Shown here one piece after another: positions 8,666 through 11,879 of a DNA stretch of 11,879 bases (its first letter is position 1; each line of letters begins with the position of its first letter). The position numbers were made by a program, and so were the translations under genes. This DNA is from Cylindrotheca closterium (lineage: Eukaryota > Bacillariophyta > Bacillariophyceae > Bacillariales > Bacillariaceae): assembly GCA_933822405.4 (NCBI GenBank), contig CAKOGP040001995.1, positions 1 to 11,879 of the forward strand. Direction: 5' to 3'. Below the pieces are notes generated by a model that was not told where the DNA came from, made no database searches, and saw only the letters and a program-made list of their open reading frames with translations.

Positions 8666-9068
8666 ATATGATACTGGCGATATGATGATCTATTTCAGCA
8701 ATAACACACGAAAGATCGAAAAGACGACGCTCCCATCAGCAGAATCTCGAAACATGCTTAGAAATTCCACGTTCCTGGACCCGCCGTGGGAATTTCGGGA
8801 AAAACCTGGAGCGGCCGGCGTTTTTTCACGGCTGTGCGAATGCTTTTGAAACAGCGCGTCAATTCAACTTTTCCGTTATTGTTCTGTAACTCGGCGCGGC
8901 GGGACAGGAATCCGCCCGAGCCTCCCTGTCCCTCTCGGTCCGTCCTTCCTACCTCCGAACCGCCAGCGCGTTATTCTCCGCTTCCCCGAAGACGGGTCAT
9001 CGCGGCGCGCGCGCCGTCCTCATTCCGCTTCCCCCCTCTCCGAGCCGAGAGGAACAGCATCAGAATTC
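8666..9068. promoter_or_regulatory. Divergent intergenic region with GC-rich block
   Basis: No convincing gene lies here. It separates the minus-strand NTPase gene from the plus-strand two-exon gene, so it must contain promoters for both. From about 8800 to 9055 it is strongly GC-rich, including an alternating CG run (cgcggcgcgcgcgcc, 9001-9015), unlike the AT-richer flanks. An open frame over 8786-9136 is a by-product of base composition, with Pro/Arg/Ser-rich low-complexity translation. I cannot pinpoint a TATA box or initiator with confidence. Confidence 0.5.
8761..8796. repeat. Imperfect inverted repeat upstream of NTPase gene
   Basis: GAAATTCCACG (8761-8771) faces CGTGGGAATTTC (8785-8796), its reverse complement apart from one extra G, around a 13-nt loop. 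It lies 96-131 bp upstream of the minus-strand start codon. The position would suit a dyad binding site, but no known factor motif is recognised. Confidence 0.45.
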
Positions 9069-9232
9069 ACTTAACAACCTCCCTCTTTTTGGCATTCGTA
9101 CTTAGCAACCCACCTCCTCCTCGGATCTCTACTTAACAGCCTACCTCATTTTGGGATCCCTACATAACGATCCGCCTCATCTTTGGATCCCTACTTAACA
9201 ACCTCCCTCCATCTTTGGACCCGTATTTAACG
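9069..9232. repeat. 31-bp tandem minisatellite, five units plus a partial
   Basis: Units begin ACTTAAC, ACTTAGC, ACTTAAC, ACATAAC and ACTTAAC at 9069, 9100, 9131, 9162 and 9193, then a partial ATTTAAC at 9225. Spacing is 31 bp throughout except the last step (32 bp). Each unit continues with a pyrimidine-rich CCTCCCTC-like stretch and a TTTGGATCCCT-like end. The 31-bp period is not a multiple of three, so the array is not coding. It ends about 48 bp before the ATG of the following gene, so it lies in that gene's promoter or 5' UTR. Confidence 0.9.
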
Positions 9233-9279
9233 AAACCACAAAATTCCTTCCGACCGACCGAAGTCCGACCAACCGATGG

Positions 9280-11271
9280 ATGCACATCCAGCATCCCAAC
9301 ATCCTCACAAGAACCCAAGACAACATGCAGCAGTCAGGACAGCGCCCTCCCTCAGCATCTGCACGGGCCCAGTTTCCTCACCACCAGAGATATGGCCGCC
9401 ACACCAGTACGAATCGCCAAAACAATCCACCATGTAACACGACTGCTGATCTGGAACGTAGGCTGTTGAAATTGGCCAACGCCAACAACTGGATGTATCT
9501 ATTGCCATTAAAATTGTTGGTGACGAGACCAGAACTACGCAAGCTTGACCTGGGCTTATTCCTCGACATGCAACTCCATTTTCTATCTGAAGTGAGTGCA
9601 ATGAAACGTTTTGGAAGGTGGTGGCTTTGGCAGAGGACTAAGTTCCTGAAAGGTAGAGGCATTGACGCCCAATGCGATATTGCCGTTGCAATAGATGATC
9701 TACGCACGCAGGGGAAGTGCTCGGGTAAAGTGGCTCGGCCAGATCTGATTCACACCAGTCCTCCAATAGTGAAAGGCTCTGATCAGTTTGATGGCCCCGG
9801 CTTAGTGTGTCATCATTGTGGCCAACAGTTCCCGTCAGATCAATTGACTAAACGAGCCCTCTTGAAGATGAAGATCAATGCGCCATCCTACGCATGTATC
9901 AACTGCATTTCAATCCATGTGACAATGTGCAAGAAGGAAAAGGCTGATGGTTATTTGAACAAGCGTCTAGCGAAGACAAAAATAGAAGAGGACCTCAAGT
10001 GCCAAGCACGCGAAACTGTCGACATGGAAGCAATGCTTGAGGAGCTCAATGTTCCGATTCACACCATTGGTCCAACGTGCACTGAGCAAATAGAGCTATG
10101 CAAACCAATGACACTTGTCACATATAGGCTACCAGTATGTGCAAATCCCGAAGATCCAATTGGTAAGCAAAAGATATCATTCTTGATAAATTGAATTGGC
10201 TTCAACAACTAACAACGGATTGAAACTTTAGATGGTGCATCATTGTCCCCTTTGGCTTTCCTGGATTGCCATTGGCCTGATAAGAGGGCAAGTAATCACG
10301 GTCGTGTTCTTAATCTGGAGAACGAACAAGATGGTACAGAAATCCTAGTCCTGTTTGAATCAGCACTTGACAGTAAAAGAAAAGAAGAAGAGGACTTCAT
10401 CCTTCTATTGTCCCATGCAACAGCCCCCCCCTTCAGCCTCCATGCATTTTCCAAGTCGGAAACAGAGCATATTGTTATGCAAATGAAAGGACCCAGAGCT
10501 GGGGCTGCATCGGGGTACACTCTCCCAGGTGTGGAAAGTAGCCAGCTATCAAAGTGCACTAAAAAGGGGTGTGTCATTTTCCCCCTGGTTCAAAGTCCTG
10601 GTGGAGGTGTGATTTACCATGGCAGCCATGGTCGACCAGTGTGCTTCAATGGTGTCTACCCAAAAATGGACATGAGACGAATGAATAAGAATCAAAGGGA
10701 ACAGGAGATCAATGGTGATCGCTCCCAACAGGATGTGATTCTGTCAGAGATGATTTGTCGGATCAGGTCTATTTGTGTGGCTTATAAGTATGTGAGCCAG
10801 AAGCGATACAGGTCAGCCTTGCAGACTTGGAAGAAGACTTTAAGAAGAGCCATCAAGTGGCAGTCCAAAAGAAGGGATGGTTGCAAGCAGAAAGGGTGGT
10901 TCCATGACATGATGGAGAAATTCGTCTCCATTCAAGGGCATTCAATCCTTGGAGCATCTCTTCTTATTGTTGCTGGGACCACTGGAGCAATGAAGAACCA
11001 CCAAGCAACAGCAGTGCACAAAGATGGAAACACCAGCCATGTTGTTGAAACTTTGGCTTACTACTCCCGTATCAAGGTAAATGAAATGGAGTGTCCCAGC
11101 AATTTTCCCAACAGTGAACCCTTCGCATATATGTTCCTGCCTGACTACTGTGCTGCCCTGGCACTTCGCCCTTGTCTTCATCTGATGAATTGCAGCTTGA
11201 AGAGTATTCGACATGTGGCAGATTATTCAAGGAACCATTTGAACTGGTCCTGTGCATATGGTCCTAAATAG
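9280..11271 (+). CDS. Two-exon hypothetical protein, 640 residues, family not recognised
   Basis: Exons 9280-10162 and 10232-11271 join in frame (883 + 1040 nt = 641 codons including TAG). The start is the first in-frame ATG, directly after the tandem repeat; an overlapping out-of-frame ATG at 9276 precedes it by 4 nt. Residues 1-50 are Gln/Pro/His-rich and look disordered. Residues 177-209 carry VCHHC...ACINC, a likely zinc-binding CxxC pair. About 445-515 is Arg/Lys/Gln-rich and basic, suiting nucleic-acid contact. Near the C-terminus there is AVHKDGN (His-557, Asp-559), then LHLMN (His-611) and IRHVADYSR (His-622, Arg-628). This order loosely recalls the HxD...H...R iron and 2-oxoglutarate site of TET/JBP-like or related dioxygenases, but that is a weak inference. 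No transposase or retroelement signature is seen. The gene is divergently arranged with the NTPase gene and followed by an AT-rich spacer. Confidence 0.75.
10163..10231 (+). other. Spliceosomal intron, 69 nt
   Basis: The donor is ATTG|GTAAGC and the acceptor TTTAG|ATGG, with a branch-like CTAAC at 10209-10213, 18 nt before the 3' splice site. The split codon is G|AT (Asp-295). The intron length is a multiple of three but contains a TGA (10192-10194) in frame, so unspliced RNA gives a truncated 304-residue product. Removing it joins two long open frames, which is strong evidence that it is real. Confidence 0.9.
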
Positions 11272-11618
11272 GATAACTAACTGCATGCTCTTATTGGTGC
11301 AACAACTTGTACTAGGCAGAAGCTGGAATGTTTTGGTGTAATAGGAATTCTTTTGTTTTGAATTGTCTAACAGTCGTTATAGTATTTTGTGTAGGTTTAG
11401 TACTGCAGCAATTTGATAATACTAATAACGAGTTGTTACAGAAACTAACCTATAATGACTTGTTATTGAATCTAACCTATAACGACTCTTTATGGCTCAA
11501 ATATGATGGTCCAACACTATAATAGTACTGTTTTAAATAATGACTCGTTATAAGTTCAGCACTAATTCAGCACAACTCATTGTGACTGCAGCATTCGTTG
11601 ACGTTTCATTCCATCGTC
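11272..11618. other. AT-rich intergenic spacer
   Basis: No gene is supported here. The stretch must hold the 3' end of the two-exon gene and the promoter of the next gene. It contains the tandem duplication at 11433-11486 and several scattered copies of CGTTATA or TATAACG in both orientations (for example 11375-11381, 11425-11432, 11478-11484 and 11543-11551). These might be remnants of a decayed small repeat, but no clear ends or target duplications are visible. Confidence 0.5.
11433..11486. repeat. 27-bp tandem duplication
   Basis: Two adjacent 27-bp units (11433-11459 and 11460-11486) share the TTGTTA start and the CTAACCTATAA(T/C)GAC end, with a few differences in the middle. The sequence is AT-rich and non-coding; the short open frame over it (11328-11522) translates to a low-complexity product. 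Confidence 0.75.
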
Positions 11619-11879
11619 ATGTCCAACAAACCACCAGCAAATGGTGAAGTTTTCACAACTGTGGAAAACTGCCAGATGAATTTTAACAGTAGTAGGGGCA
11701 AGGACGTTTTTTCAAGATCCAAGGCATTGCTGGAACAAAATGGAGGGAAAAAAATTGGAAAAGATCCTGTGACTAGAGAGGACAGAAAAAATGAACGTGA
11801 TGCAACTCGAAAGCGAGCTCTTTCAAACATGGAAAAAGAAAAAGCTCTTTCAAACACTGAAGAAGAAAAGGAGTCGAAG
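11619..11879 (+). CDS. N-terminal part of a Lys/Glu-rich hypothetical protein (runs off the window)
   Basis: An open frame starts at the ATG at 11619 and stays open for 87 codons to the last base of the window. An in-frame TGA at 11583-11585 bounds it upstream. Residues 1-30 are mixed (MSNKPPANGEVFTTVE...) and from about 43 onward it is rich in Lys, Arg, Glu and Asp, with predicted helical, coiled-coil-like character. Two consecutive 9-residue units, ALSNMEKEK and ALSNTEEEK, occur at 67-84. I do not recognise the family. The end of the gene, and whether there are introns, lie outside the window. Confidence 0.55.
   Translation, partial: MSNKPPANGEVFTTVENCQMNFNSSRGKDVFSRSKALLEQNGGKKIGKDPVTREDRKNERDATRKRALSNMEKEKALSNTEEEKESK
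11817..11870 (+). repeat. 27-bp coding tandem repeat (9-residue ALSN units)
   Basis: GCTCTTTCAAACA begins at 11817 and recurs exactly 27 bp later at 11844. Each unit encodes Ala-Leu-Ser-Asn-(Met/Thr)-Glu-(Lys/Glu)-Glu-Lys. Further copies may follow beyond the window edge. Confidence 0.8.

Noticed and set aside
8786..9136. 116-codon plus-strand frame in the GC-rich intergenic block
   Set aside because: Its low-complexity Pro/Arg/Ser translation follows base composition, and it runs into the non-coding 31-bp repeat whose period is not a multiple of three.
11370..11531. Possible MITE with ACAGTCGTTATAGTA-like inverted ends
   Set aside because: The two ends match only imperfectly (CACTATAATAGTACTGT on the right), and I found no flanking target duplication.
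11606..11857. Minus-strand Phe/Ser-rich frame at the right edge
   Set aside because: It is the antisense of the Lys/Glu-rich plus-strand frame that starts at 11619; the plus frame has a plausible ATG, an upstream stop and coding repeats.

Overview
The window looks like nuclear DNA of a unicellular eukaryote. The evidence is long single-exon genes at low density, one short spliceosomal intron (GTAAGC donor, CTAAC branch-like site, TTTAG acceptor), a Mutator-like transposase and a Crinkler/RHS-type P-loop NTPase. The style fits a stramenopile alga such as a diatom. That assignment is an inference from gene content and the secretory-type N-terminus of one protein, and nothing here proves it.

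Positions 1-5840 are dominated by a degenerate Mutator-like (MULE) element that has become a giant inverted repeat. A 2009-bp left arm (128-2136) reappears as its reverse complement at 3832-5840. There are no indels and I found no mismatch, and the 1695-bp spacer is unique. The left copy plus spacer hold almost a whole MULE transposase pseudogene: a FAR1/WRKY-like zinc finger, a DDE catalytic core with a CxxH motif, and a SWIM zinc finger. It is broken by about five frameshifts and two in-frame stops. The right arm is only the 5' part of the same pseudogene, on the minus strand, carrying the same two upstream frameshifts. The architecture resembles maize Mu killer, an inverted-duplicated partial MuDR whose hairpin RNA silences the autonomous element. 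It could also be a fold-back sequencing or assembly artefact, so the junctions matter.

Positions 5978-8665 (minus) encode an intact 895-residue protein. It has a hydrophobic N-terminal signal-like segment, a low-complexity acidic linker, a P-loop NTPase domain (Walker A, Walker B, FAGT sensor-like strand) and a C-terminal region with PD-(D/E)xK nuclease-like motifs. This is the layout of Crinkler-RHS-type NTPase-nuclease proteins. It is transcribed towards the right arm of the inverted repeat and stops 137 bp from it.

Positions 8666-9279 form a divergent intergenic region with a GC-rich block and a 31-bp tandem minisatellite (9069-9232). The minisatellite ends just before a two-exon plus-strand gene (9280-11271; intron 10163-10231; 640 residues) of unrecognised family, with a paired-CxxC motif and a C-terminal HxD...H pattern. 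Positions 11272-11618 are an AT-rich spacer with a 27-bp tandem duplication. From 11619 to the window edge runs the 5' part of another open gene, encoding a lysine/glutamate-rich protein with an internal 9-residue repeat.

I see no RNA genes, CRISPR arrays or bacterial-type regulatory signals.
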